64,000 nucleotides of DNA, from contig NC_088312.1 of assembly GCF_910592395.1 (NCBI RefSeq), positions 16,251,292-16,315,291 of the forward strand, in the 5' to 3' direction. The first letter of the stretch is position 1, and every line of letters starts with the position of its first letter. The notes beneath the pieces were generated by a model. That model worked only from the letters and a program-made list of their open reading frames with translations, was not told the origin of the DNA and searched no databases. Of the stretch, positions 34,995 to 45,904 are shown one piece after another. This DNA comes from Lineus longissimus (Eukaryota > Nemertea > Pilidiophora > Heteronemertea > Lineidae). A program made the translations under genes and the position numbers.

Positions 34995-35306
34995 TACATA
35001 ATGATATTGTAAGAATTCTACAGTGGCAGGAAAGAACATCGAAATATTTTCTGGGCGGGACGACTTATTAAGTTGGGGGGACTATTTTTTATCTCGGGGA
35101 GACGACTTACAAAAAAAAAGTTTTTTTACTTGCATTTTGCCATCATTTTTATTATTTTTTTCTTATATTTTTTCTTAGTAAGTCAGGGGGACGACTTATG
35201 GAAATGAGGCTGGGCTTATTTAATTTTACAAAACGGTTTCGGCGTAACCATCATACTTGTCAGGTATTAGCATGACGTGATTGTCTGCTGATCATACTCC
35301 AGTATG
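34995..35306 (-). repeat. Diverged inverted relative of the 366-bp unit
   Basis: 35190-35306 reads GAGGCTGGGCTTATTTAATT...TTGTCAGGTATTAGCATGAC, clearly homologous to the minus strand of the 366-bp unit (GAGGCTGGGCTTACTTAACT...TGTCAGGTATAAGCATGAC). A weaker match at 34995-35070 covers the preceding part of the unit, with about 110 bp inserted between, rich in GGGACGACTTA words. Confidence 0.75.
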
Positions 35307-35353
35307 CCGCCCACACACTGTGAGATTCGTTTGAAGTTGGGAAGAACTCAGCT

Positions 35354-35649
35354 TGTTGCAGTTAGTTACAGTGAATCGAGTTGTAATTCATTATTGTTTT
35401 TGTTTCGTGTTGTTTTCAAGACCAAACCCATCTCAAAATGTGCGATTCAATGCAATGAATCGAATTACAATACATTGCTCTGCAATGTGCGGCTGGTTGT
35501 GCCACGTCATTTACCATTCAAACTTGTTGATAAATCGCAAGTAGAACAAACATTGAGCGATGCAATGCAATTGTTTCAGTTGCGATGCATGGTTCTGTTT
35601 GTGATTGGGTTGCATTATTGCAAATCGATTCATTGCAATTGACTGCAAC
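35354..35649. mobile_element. Inverted-repeat element, about 33-bp arms
   Basis: GTTGCAGTTAGTTACAGTGAATCGA (35354 on) is matched in inverse at 35617-35649 with about six mismatches. The interior is dense in GCAAT and ATTGC words. It is a possible MITE just before the 366-bp array. Confidence 0.5.
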
Positions 35650-35694
35650 TGGTTGTGTTGTGCTCGAGTTTAAAGGAAGCGCTCAGTGTGCGGC

Positions 35695-38256
35695 GAGCAT
35701 ACCAGTGTATGATCAGTGGACAATTGCGTCATGCTTATACCTGACATGTATATGGTGATTACTCCGAAACAGTTTCGTAAAGTTAAGTAAGCCCAGCCTC
35801 GTTTCCGTAAGTCCTCCCACCCAGCCAATTTTTTTTCTTGATATCCTTCCCAGCCACCGTACAATTCAACAAAATGATGAGAAAAAAGTTTTTGGTATCA
35901 AAGGACAGTTTTCTGACCAGAAACTCCCAATGACAACACGAAACAATGCACACTAATAGGTCTAAGGAGAGGCCGTCATGTTAGTGAAAAGATCTGTGAC
36001 CAATATTCACTTGAAAGACCTGGCCGGAGTTCCGAGTGAGTCTGTTCTAAGAACTTGGACGAGCATACCAGTGTATGATCAGTGGACAATTGCGTCATGC
36101 TTATACCTGACATGTATATGGTGATTACTCCGAAACAGTTTCGTAAAGTTAAGTAAGCCCAGCCTCGTTTCCGTAAGTCCTCCCACCCAGCCAATTTTTT
36201 TTCTTGATATCCTTCCCAGCCACCGTACAATTCAACAAAATGATGAGAAAAAAGTTTTTGGTATCAAAGGACAGTTTTCTGACCAGAAACTCCCAATGAC
36301 AACACGAAACAATGCACACTAATAGGTCTAAGGAGAGGCCGTCATGTTAGTGAAAAGATCTGTGACCAATATTCACTTGAAAGACCTGGCCGGAGTTCCG
36401 AGTGAGTCTGTTCTAAGAACTTGGACGAGCATACCAGTGTATGATCAGTGGACAATTGCGTCATGCTTATACCTGACATGTATATGGTGATTACTCCGAA
36501 ACAGTTTCGTAAAGTTAAGTAAGCCCAGCCTCGTTTCCGTAAGTCCTCCCACCCAGCCAATTTTTTTTCTTGATATCCTTCCCAGCCACCGTACAATTCA
36601 ACAAAATGATGAGAAAAAAGTTTTTGGTATCAAAGGACAGTTTTCTGACCAGAAACTCCCAATGACAACACGAAACAATGCACACTAATAGGTCTAAGGA
36701 GAGGCCGTCATGTTAGTGAAAAGATCTGTGACCAATATTCACTTGAAAGACCTGGCCGGAGTTCCGAGTGAGTCTGTTCTAAGAACTTGGACGAGCATAC
36801 CAGTGTATGATCAGTGGACAATTGCGTCATGCTTATACCTGACATGTATATGGTGATTACTCCGAAACAGTTTCGTAAAGTTAAGTAAGCCCAGCCTCGT
36901 TTCCGTAAGTCCTCCCACCCAGCCAATTTTTTTTCTTGATATCCTTCCCAGCCACCGTACAATTCAACAAAATGATGAGAAAAAAGTTTTTGGTATCAAA
37001 GGACAGTTTTCTGACCAGAAACTCCCAATGACAACACGAAACAATGCACACTAATAGGTCTAAGGAGAGGCCGTCATGTTAGTGAAAAGATCTGTGACCA
37101 ATATTCACTTGAAAGACCTGGCCGGAGTTCCGAGTGAGTCTGTTCTAAGAACTTGGACGAGCATACCAGTGTATGATCAGTGGACAATTGCGTCATGCTT
37201 ATACCTGACATGTATATGGTGATTACTCCGAAACAGTTTCGTAAAGTTAAGTAAGCCCAGCCTCGTTTCCGTAAGTCCTCCCACCCAGCCAATTTTTTTT
37301 CTTGATATCCTTCCCAGCCACCGTACAATTCAACAAAATGATGAGAAAAAAGTTTTTGGTATCAAAGGACAGTTTTCTGACCAGAAACTCCCAATGACAA
37401 CACGAAACAATGCACACTAATAGGTCTAAGGAGAGGCCGTCATGTTAGTGAAAAGATCTGTGACCAATATTCACTTGAAAGACCTGGCCGGAGTTCCGAG
37501 TGAGTCTGTTCTAAGAACTTGGACGAGCATACCAGTGTATGATCAGTGGACAATTGCGTCATGCTTATACCTGACATGTATATGGTGATTACTCCGAAAC
37601 AGTTTCGTAAAGTTAAGTAAGCCCAGCCTCGTTTCCGTAAGTCCTCCCACCCAGCCAATTTTTTTTCTTGATATCCTTCCCAGCCACCGTACAATTCAAC
37701 AAAATGATGAGAAAAAAGTTTTTGGTATCAAAGGACAGTTTTCTGACCAGAAACTCCCAATGACAACACGAAACAATGCACACTAATAGGTCTAAGGAGA
37801 GGCCGTCATGTTAGTGAAAAGATCTGTGACCAATATTCAATTGAAAGACCTGGCCGGAGTTCCGAGTGAGTCTGTTCTAAGAACTTGGACGAGCATACCA
37901 GTGTATGATCAGTGGACAATTGCGTCATGCTTATACCTGACATGTATATGGTGATTACTCCGAAACAGTTTCGTAAAGTTAAGTAAGCCCAGCCTCGTTT
38001 CCGTAAGTCCTCCCACCCAGCCAATTTTTTTTCTTGATATCCTTCCCAGCCACCGTACAATTCAACAAAATGATGAGAAAAAAGTTTTTGGTATCAAAGG
38101 ACAGTTTTCTGACCAGAAACTCCCAATGACAACACGAAACAATGCACACTAATAGGTCTAAGGAGAGGCCGTCATGTTAGTGAAAAGATCTGTGACCAAT
38201 ATTCAATTGAAAGACCTGGCCGGAGTTCCGAGTGAGTCTGTTCTTAGAACTTGGAC
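35695..38256. repeat. Tandem array, exactly 7 x 366 bp
   Basis: Units begin GAGCATACCAGTGTATGATC at 35695, 36061, 36427, 36793, 37159, 37525 and 37891. The array length is 2562 bp with no indels. Only two substitutions are visible: CACTTG to CAATTG in units 6 and 7, and CTAAG to CTTAG in unit 7. Near-identity implies very recent expansion or homogenisation. An 84-codon minus-strand frame recurs per unit from a TTG, has no ATG, and is not taken as a gene. The array ends 152 bp before CPOX exon 2. Confidence 0.97.
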
Positions 38257-38408
38257 AATGCTATTTTTAACATTGTCTCCTCTGTTCCGCTGGAACAATT
38301 CTTTCAGTTACTAGTTTAAAACTCACTTACTTGCTTGATTGCAATATGATGATTTAAGCTGTCTTAAGTTATACTAGTAGTATAAAAAAAAATTTAATTT
38401 CTTTTCAG

Positions 38409-38472
38409 ATACGTTCTAACTGGTCTTCTAACTGGCTCAAGTGTTGTTGCATATGCATTTGCCAATTGCCAT
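38409..38472 (+). CDS. CPOX: Coproporphyrinogen-III oxidase, coding exon 2 (hydrophobic segment)
   Basis: Acceptor TTTCTTTTCAG is followed by 64 bp giving (K)YVLTGLLTGSSVVAYAFANC-H and donor CAT|GTAAGT. The first base completes the split Lys codon of exon 1, and exit phase is 0, matching exon 3. The glycine-rich hydrophobic stretch corresponds in place to the one that follows the presequence in vertebrate CPOX, thought to guide sorting to the intermembrane space. Confidence 0.72.
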
Positions 38473-39177
38473 GTAAGTACATTGATTGACACCATGATAT
38501 TGATGATAAAATTTTATCTATTACCACTTAATAGAATAAATTCATACTAAAGGTAACCCACATGATCAGCAGTATTAGTGTGAAGTTGCAGGGATTCACC
38601 ATTGCTCAAGGGTCCTCATCAGCTTCGAATTTTTTTTTAGATTTATATCAGTTTTAATGTGATCATGATTGAAAAAGTGACCAAGTGTCATTATCTCAAA
38701 ACTTGAATATCCTAATGTTTACTGAAATACGCTTGTCATAGCCAAGCGTTCCTTTATTTTTCTGAGAAATATTCACTTCTTATAGAGAATGATTTTGGTA
38801 TCTTTTGACCTTGAAGTTGTGATTGCTCGTTAGCGGGTCATGCGACACATGAACCTCTTTCCGATGGTAGGTCACATATTCAGTGCTTATTCCGTCTTCT
38901 GTTCCCTCTGATACGTATCAGGAGGTAGTGACTGGAAATTCATTTTCACAGCACTGGACCTGTTGGTCAGTCGTTGTCATGCACTCAAAAAAAGTCCTGG
39001 TGTGACCTCGTGAAGCTAGTCAGACATGTGCTCATTTACATGTATTTCATAATCTAAAATCTAGTCTAATGATGTATATAATGGCCCTGACCGCAAATTA
39101 TTGGCTATTATGTTATCAGCAGGTATATAGTGCAGCAACAAAGCATTGGCAGTAGCTTCTTTTAAACCAGTGGGTAT
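38473..39177. other. CPOX intron 2, left part
   Basis: 38853-38925 is the inverse partner of 33893-33960. Otherwise I see nothing supportable. Confidence 0.5.
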
Positions 39178-40229
39178 TTTTGGCTCACTGTAGAGGGTCT
39201 TCGTCTGTGGCTAGTTTCAAAAACAGTGGCACATTTTTGGCTCACCAGTACGGTGAGTCTATACAATAGCCCAGTGTCCGTTGTCTGTCGTATCCTATTT
39301 CAAAAACAGTGGAACGTTTCTTAACCGCTAGGGCTATAGACTCAAAACTTTGTATGCATGACCCCCTAGGTCAGATGACCTTTGACAGTGAATTTCGGTG
39401 TGGTCTGATTCTTGACTTGGCCACCAGGGTACCAAAACTGAAAACTTAAATAGTGTGATATCTCATTTATTAGTGATTTGTTTTTGATGAAATTTTTATG
39501 GTAGGTACTCCTAGCAAGGATATATCACATATCATACATGTTTTTGATTTGACCTACTTTTCAAGGTCACAGAGGTCAAATGGCTTAAATTTGCCATTTG
39601 AGTGTAACTGTGGCACGTTTTTTAACTGGTTGGGCTATGAGCTTGGAAGTTCTTGTGCATGACCCCCTAGGTCAGATGACCTCTGACAGCCAATTTTGGT
39701 CTGATCTGATTCTTGACTGAGCCACCAGGGGGCCAAAACTGAAAACTCAAAAAGTGTGATATCTCACTTATTAGTGATTTGTTTTTGAAGAGATTTTGAT
39801 GGTAGGTACTCCCAGCCAGGATACATCACATATCGTAGAGGTTTTTTTCAAGGTCATAGAGGTCAAATGGCGTAAATTGGCTGTTTGAGCGTAACTGTGG
39901 CACGTATCGTAACTGCTACGGCTATGGGCTTGAAACTTTGTACACAAGACCCCCTCGGTCAGGTTACCTCTGACACTGACTTTTGGTCTGATCTGTTTCT
40001 CGACTTGGACACTGCAATGACAATTAAGTTCATATTTTTTGCACATTATCCCAAAGGTAAGGTTGGCCTAAGTTCAGGACTTCAACATGGACATATGAAG
40101 TGCCCTATGATTAGGATACAGATACTAATAGTACCACAGAGTCTTCCTCGGTCATATCTCAAGAAACATTCATTGTCAATTAAGTCGTTACCTGAATACC
40201 GGCGAGTACGATGGCCCCTGGCCTTTTCA
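39178..40229 (+). mobile_element. Family A element with a stacked partial start
   Basis: A 54-bp truncated start (39178-39231) is followed by a second, complete start at 39234 (TGGCTCACCAGTACGGTGAG, stem CTCACC/GGTGAG). Three monomers follow, then an unrelated 180-bp insert-like stretch (40015-40195), and the terminus CGGCGAGTACGATGGCC at 40199-40215. An exact CTCF-like core starts at 39722. AGGTCAGATGACCT occurs at 39368 and 39669. Confidence 0.8.
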
Positions 40230-40672
40230 TTTAACCACTAGGGTTATGAACTTGAATCTTTGTACACAGGACCCCCATGTCAGGTGACCTCTGACACTGA
40301 ATTTTGGTCCGATCTGATTCTTGTCTTGGCCACTAGTGGGCACAAAGTGGAAACCTAAAAAGTGTGATATCTCTCTTAGAAGTGACTCGTTTTCAATATT
40401 TTTATGGTAGGTTCTCCTAGCAAGAATACATCACATAACTATGGCACATCTCTTAACCGTTAAAGCTATGAACTTGAAATTTGGTACACATGATCCCTAC
40501 ATCATATAACCTCTGACACCGAATTTTGGTTCAAATTGGTCACCAAGGGCCCAAAACTAAAAAGTTCAATATCCGCTTTTTAGTGACTTGTTTCAATGGT
40601 ATTTTATAGTAGGTAGTCTGAGCAAGGACACATCTCCTATTTGAAGGGTTTTTGATTTGACCTTCTCTTCAA

Positions 40673-42338
40673 GGGGCCATATGAATAAAAACTAGCATTT
40701 GCTTTCTCTACCGATTTTGAAGCATTTGCTTGTACTCGTATGAATAAAACCGTAGCAAATGATTGGAAATTTAAGTAAACGAATGCGCGCAGGACTTCCC
40801 CAGTTAGATGACAGATGAGTCGGATGATGATGACGCGATAGAGTGTGTCGACGAGTACAGGTCACTTAGCACTTTTGCCAACATCCTTTCATCAGGAGAC
40901 CTCTTGACACCCTATCCTCGAATACCAGGGTCAGTCGTGTGCTCCTCTCACACACACATAACTAAAAAACTTGGTCATTTATAGGTGTCTAGTGAAAAGC
41001 CCTGAAGTTCAGGATGCTTTACCCCCTTCTAACAATGCCAAAACCACAAGATGAAATAGACTACCAGCACCGACCATTCATAAGAAATATTACATCGGGA
41101 CTGACCTTCAAGCATTTGCTAGAAGATTTTTAGCAAAGCATCTTCAGTGAAAGGTCCACATTATTCAAATACTGCGTCTACTAGAAGGATTTGCTTCCAA
41201 GGAAATGCTAGTTTTTTAGCTCACCTCTTAGCAGAGGTGAGCTTATCCCATACCGTGGCGTCCGTCGTCCGTCGTCGTCGTCGTCGTCGTTGTCGTCGTC
41301 GTCCGTCGTCCGTTAGCAGGGCACGTTTCGTAACTGTTAGAGCTATTGAGATGGAACATTGGTACACATGTACCCTTATGTAATGACACCTTGGAGACCA
41401 AGTTTCGGTCTGATTCGTTTCATGGTTTGGCCACCAGGGGGCCAAACGTTAAAAGTGAAAATATGCAATATCTCCCTTAATAGTAGTCAGGAAATTTTGA
41501 AAAAAATATGGTAGGTACTTCTAGCAAAGGTGCATCATATATCCTCCGGGTTTTTGATTTGACCTCCTTTTCAAGGTCACAGAGGTCAAATGGTGTAACG
41601 ATGGCACGTTTCTAAACTGCAATGACTATTGATACCAAATTTGGTACACATTTACCCCTTAGTCAGGTGATCTCAGGGACCGAAGTTTGGTCCAATATGA
41701 TTCACCACTTGACCACCAGGGGGCAAAATCCAAAAACCTTAAAAATGTGATTATTCCTTAACTTCTTGCCCGATTGCCACCAATTTGATATCATGGGTAC
41801 ATCTAACCACCATACAGTATATGTCACACAGGTTTTTAATTTGACCTTCTTGTCAAGGTCACAGAGGTCAAATGGCATAAATTCGCCGTCGGGCCGTAAC
41901 TGTGGCATGTTTCTTAACTGCAATGACTATTGATCACAAATCAAGTACACATGTACCCCTTGGTCAGGTGATCTCAGGTACCGAAGTTTGGTGCGATCTG
42001 ATTTGCCGTTTGGCCTCCAGGGAGGGGGCCAAATCCTAAATTCTTCAAAATGCCATTATTCCTAGTAATCACTTGCCCGATTGGCACCAATTTTATATCA
42101 TAGGTACATCTAATTCTAACAACCATTCAATGTGTCACCCGGGTCTTCTTTGATTTGACCTACTTTTCAAGGTCACAGAGGTCGAATGTACTGTAAATTG
42201 GCCATTTTGGGGAAATTGTAATTGCTTGGACCTACATCAAACCTAACACTACATGACACAATACCATGCTCTTTATCCATCTTTCCTCCACATGAGGTGA
42301 GCACAATGGCCCTGGCCATTTCATATTCATATGGCCCC
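40673..42338. mobile_element. MITE with 30-bp TIRs, itself holding a family B element
   Basis: The left TIR GGGGCCATATGAATAAAAAC continues TAGCATTTGC. The right TIR is its inverse, but is cut after GCTAGTTTTT by the family B copy and resumes as ATTCATATGGCCCC (42325-42338). Without the insert the element is 558 bp. A partial repeat of the TIR word (TATGAATAAAAC...GCAAATG) lies at 40740-40770. No transposase frame. Confidence 0.9.
41217..42324 (+). mobile_element. Family B element, complete copy 2 (1108 bp)
   Basis: Nearly identical to 25594-26770, including the 11-bp stem hairpin, three monomers and the GAGGTGAGC terminus. It differs by a shorter (GTC)n tract, a 19-bp deletion near 41595 between two TGTAA words, and scattered substitutions (a few percent by eye). 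It is inserted in the right TIR of the MITE without target duplication. Confidence 0.93.
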
Positions 42339-42524
42339 AGGTCACAGAGGTCTAATGGCGTAAATTGACTGTTTGAATGTAACTTTGGCAAGATTCTTAA
42401 CCGTTAAACCTATGAACTTGAAATGGGGTGCAAATGACTCCCTATGTCATATAACCTGTGACACCGAAGTTCAGTCAAATCTAATTCTGAACTAAAAAGG
42501 TAAAAAGTGCAATATCTCGCTTAT

Positions 42525-43277
42525 TATGACTCCTGCTCTCTCTCGAGCTGGAGTCAGTTTTGTTGACGCCCAGCTGAGTTGAAAGTTTCTTGTACACTCA
42601 CGTGACCTCAGATATACACTAGCTTTCTTCAATGATTTAGGCCAATCTATGGCATGCCAATGAAATCTAACGAGTGCAGTATTTAAATCAAATTTTTCTC
42701 TCGCCTTGAAAATATTCCTGGGTAATTTCTATGAAATATTGGTGAGATAATCGTCTTTAGCCAGGGAAGTAAATCCCTACCGCTGAACTCTTATGATTCG
42801 AAACTATTAACCTTTCTGAGGTGTGCCTTCCGGGGCGTGCCCTCCCAATTCATGCAGTTGTGAAGGACGGGGGACGTACAGTGAAGGGAATGGCCAAACT
42901 GATGTCATATGTTTTGTTTTGGGTACCTGATTTTATCATCTCTGGAGTTTTGAGAGCTGAGATTGGGAAAAGAAAGTTGATGAGTGGATTTTAGATCTTT
43001 AGTTTTTAACACCAATGATCAATCATTATCAATGAGCATATAAACAATTCTAAACCATAGCCAGGAAATAAATTGGAAATTCTTAATTTTGGTGTTTTCG
43101 TTTCATTTCATTTCCTTATCTCCATTCCGGTCTCACATGTGCTCTCAGAGTAAATTGCCAATCGAAATTGGGTACAGCAATCTACAATGGTCTCGAGCAA
43201 CTAATTGATACAGAACAAAACTGAGATCCGACAGTCTAATCTGATCAGATAATTGAAAAGTATAATGACTTGGCAGG
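42525..43277 (+). repeat. Family D repeat, copy 1 (uninterrupted)
   Basis: It starts ATGACTCCTGCTC-TCTCTC-GAGCTGGAGTC, an imperfect 11-bp stem, and matches 48195-49715 along its length apart from the 760-bp insert there. It sits within family A sequence. A 28-bp word AGGTAAAAAGTGCAATATCT... flanks it on both sides (about 42497 and 43275), either a long target duplication or adjoining monomers. Confidence 0.75.
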
Positions 43278-44757
43278 TAAAAAGTGCAATATCTCGTTTA
43301 TTAGCTATTTGAGTGATGTCCCTCCTTTCATCCATCCACCCATGGACAAATTGGGCATTTTGTAACCGTAAGACCTGAGCACTTCTAATCTAGTCATCAG
43401 GAAGAACAGCCCAAAACATGCGGCTGACAGAAAATTCAGCGCGATTCACTGAAATTCAGCTCACCAGGGGGCAAAAAGCATACACCATGATTGGGAAGGT
43501 GAAAAAGACAAACTTGTCACGGTGTCCCACGGCTTGGAATATTGGTTGCTGCAAAGTGCAGTTGTGTTAAAACTACCCAACAAATCTCTGTGTGGGTTTC
43601 TATTATAGCTGAAGAACAATAAAATGATGAATTTTAGCCGAGTTTGTCAGAAATAACAGCAGGGTTCTGCCAATGTTGGTTGGCAGTGGTTGGCCCGTCC
43701 ATTGCTTCAAAGTTGCATCCACCACAGAGCAGCACTCATATTTTCTTTCAGCCACTTCAAAACTCAATGTTATGGGTTAAAAACTTCATGTTTGTGCCAC
43801 TTTTTGAGCCATAAAATATGATACCATCGAAATTCAAGTGTTTTCGTTCAAATCCAACAACGCAGCATTACGGCGCGGCTCACATTATGGAGACAAATAG
43901 CATGAGAAAAGGTAAATTTTCCTTCATCAGATGCCTTGAAAACGCATCTAAGAGCCCCTGAAATCCAAATTTTTCTGAGGGACAGGCCCCACAGACCCCC
44001 CCCCGCCGGAGCTTCGACCATCGCATACCGACGGCAGCCTTCGGCGGCCGACCACCTCTCACTCAACCCCGGGCAAAACCCTGAATGCGATATCCATTCT
44101 CTTTGAGGACCCAAAGGTTTCGGCAATCTGGCAAAATTAGTCAGATTAGGCTATTTGGGCAGGAACCTTTCTGCACAATGTGCGCTCTGAACACATTTGT
44201 CTCAAGTCGCTGCTGTAGAATGTACAGTAAATGCATGTTAGATACACGCACAGTGTATAAATGTACACACGAATGTAAACAAACCTACTAAATTATCATC
44301 AATGGTTATGAAGCGATACTTCTTGTAATTTAATGCAAAGCCTTTGTAATTACGACGAACTTTTTAGTTTAAGTAATAAAGACATTATTACTATTATTAT
44401 ATTCTCAATCATATCAATGAACTTTATTAGCACTTCCTATTTCTACCTTCAATCAATAATCATTTGCGCCTAATCAGTTGTTGTTGGTCTTCTATTATAA
44501 AACTTTGCAAGCCAAATTAAAATGTTTTCTCATCATGTTTTACAGGGATGATCGACAGCTGCATTTCAAAGTTTTCAGTGATCACATCACAGATGACCGA
44601 GAAGGAGATGCTAAGCTATACTCATATTCAAAGAACCAAACGAACACCTTGCACCTCCCATCCAACATCAGTGCTCACCCGCGCGGTCATCAGAAAGAAC
44701 CAGTCGATTCTAGTATTTCTTTCTTTTTCACTCTAATACTTTACTCAAAATAAATTA
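43278..44757. other. CPOX intron 2; no confirmed gene
   Basis: 43970-44060 is CpG-rich with C9. 44340-44400 has AATAAAGACATTATTACTATTATTATTAT, a tail-like tract of a retroelement. At 44546 a good acceptor (CATCATGTTTTACAG) opens two competing frames to about 44750, followed by AATAAA; this could be an alternative terminal exon, but I cannot identify it. Confidence 0.3.
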
Positions 44758-45353
44758 AATAAAGAAAACAGTATGTGGCAGTTGGTTGACAAAAATATCA
44801 GTGTATTGGTTAAGTTTTTACTCGCTATCAATGCGTGCTAAGAAAATCATACCCCTTGGACTAGGTCCTCACTTTGCACTTTGAAACTGGTTGGTTGTCC
44901 CTGATGACAATTACTGGCTCTCCTGACTTAGGCTGGACCATGTTCTTTGGTCTTGTTTGTCGCAAGCAACCTACACTTCAAATGAATTGATGTAAAGGTC
45001 CAGTGTGTTTCTGGTTGTGAACATGCATCTACTTGGCTGGTTCGCTCATCCTGCACTTCAAATTCAAAGGATTAATGTAAAGGTTAACACTGCCCTAACT
45101 GCCTGCCCCAAGGTTGTGACCATGCATCTAATGGACTGGTTTGTCTCGAGCTGAACTTTAACAGATTTGATGTAAAGGTCCAGACTGCAGTTACTGGTTG
45201 TCTACTGGCTTGTGACCATGCATCTACTGGGTTGTGACTGTTGAAGGAACCATCACAACTAGTAAGATTTACCCTCTGTTACAACCGTCAACTTGTTATC
45301 GCACTCATTATATAAAGTTGTATGTACAATCAGATGGACCAAGCAAAGTTCCT
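44758..45353 (+). repeat. Family E repeat, copy 1
   Basis: It starts AATAAAGAAAACAGTATGTGG and contains three to four diverged internal repeats of GATGTAAAGGTCCAGACTGC...GTGACCATGCATCTA. It ends AGATGGACCAAGCAAAGTTC. The same order recurs at 57585-58985. Confidence 0.8.
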
Positions 45354-45362
45354 CTTCATTTA

Positions 45363-45904
45363 TGGCTCACCGTTAGGGGAGTCTATACAATAGCCCTGTG
45401 TCCGTCGTCCGTCGTTGTCGTCGTCGTCCGTCATTTCGGTGGCACGTTTCTTAACCGCTAGTCCTATGAACTTGAAACTTTGTACACATGACCCCCTAGG
45501 TCAGAGGTACTCTGACACTGATTTTCGGTCTGGTCTGGTCTGGTTCATGGACTTGGCCACCAGGGGGCCAAAACTGAAAACATAAAAAGTGTGATATGTC
45601 TCTTATTAATGATCGGTTTTCAATAAAAATTCTATGGCAGGTACTCCTAGCATGGATACATCACATATCATACAGGTTTTTGATTAGACCTACTTTTCAA
45701 GGTCACAGAGGTCAAATGGTGTGAATTGGCCGTTTGAGTGTAACTATGGCACGATACTTAACCAATGAAGCTATGAACTGGAAATTTGGTACACATGAAT
45801 CCCTACATCATATTTCCACGGACACCGAATTTCGATGTGATCTGAATCTTGACTTGGCCACTAGGAGGCCAAAACTAAATAAGGTAAAAAGGGCAATAGC
45901 GACT
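45363..45904 (+). mobile_element. Family A element, 3' truncated
   Basis: Start TGGCTCACCGTTAGGGGAG and leader GTCGTCCGTCGTTGTCGTCG are followed by nearly two monomers with an exact CTCF-like core at 45557. It is cut after GGGCAATAGC. Confidence 0.82.

Larger units (their letters stand above)
40230..42522 (+). mobile_element. Family A host copy split by a MITE
   Basis: Monomers run 40230-40672 and resume at 42339-42522. The left flank CTTCTCTTCAA and the right flank AGGTCACAGAGG rebuild the usual TTCAAGGTCACAGAGG word, with one extra A. The copy lacks a recognisable family A start and ends at 42522, where family D begins. Confidence 0.8.

Noticed and set aside
35670-38060. 84-codon minus-strand frame repeated in each 366-bp unit
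   Set aside because: It begins at a TTG with no ATG, recurs only because the DNA is a tandem repeat, and has no splice signals. I treat it as a by-product. A decayed element-encoded peptide is possible but unsupported.
35695-38256. CRISPR-like array
   Set aside because: Units are identical along their whole length with no variable spacers, and the window is animal DNA with introns.
42497-43302. 28-bp target duplication around family D copy 1
   Set aside because: The flanking word AGGTAAAAAGTGCAATATCT is a normal part of family A monomers, so two neighbouring monomers explain it without a duplication.
43848-44126. 92-codon minus-strand frame in a CpG-rich patch
   Set aside because: No splice borders, overlapping frames, and position next to a retroelement-like tail suggest repeat sequence.
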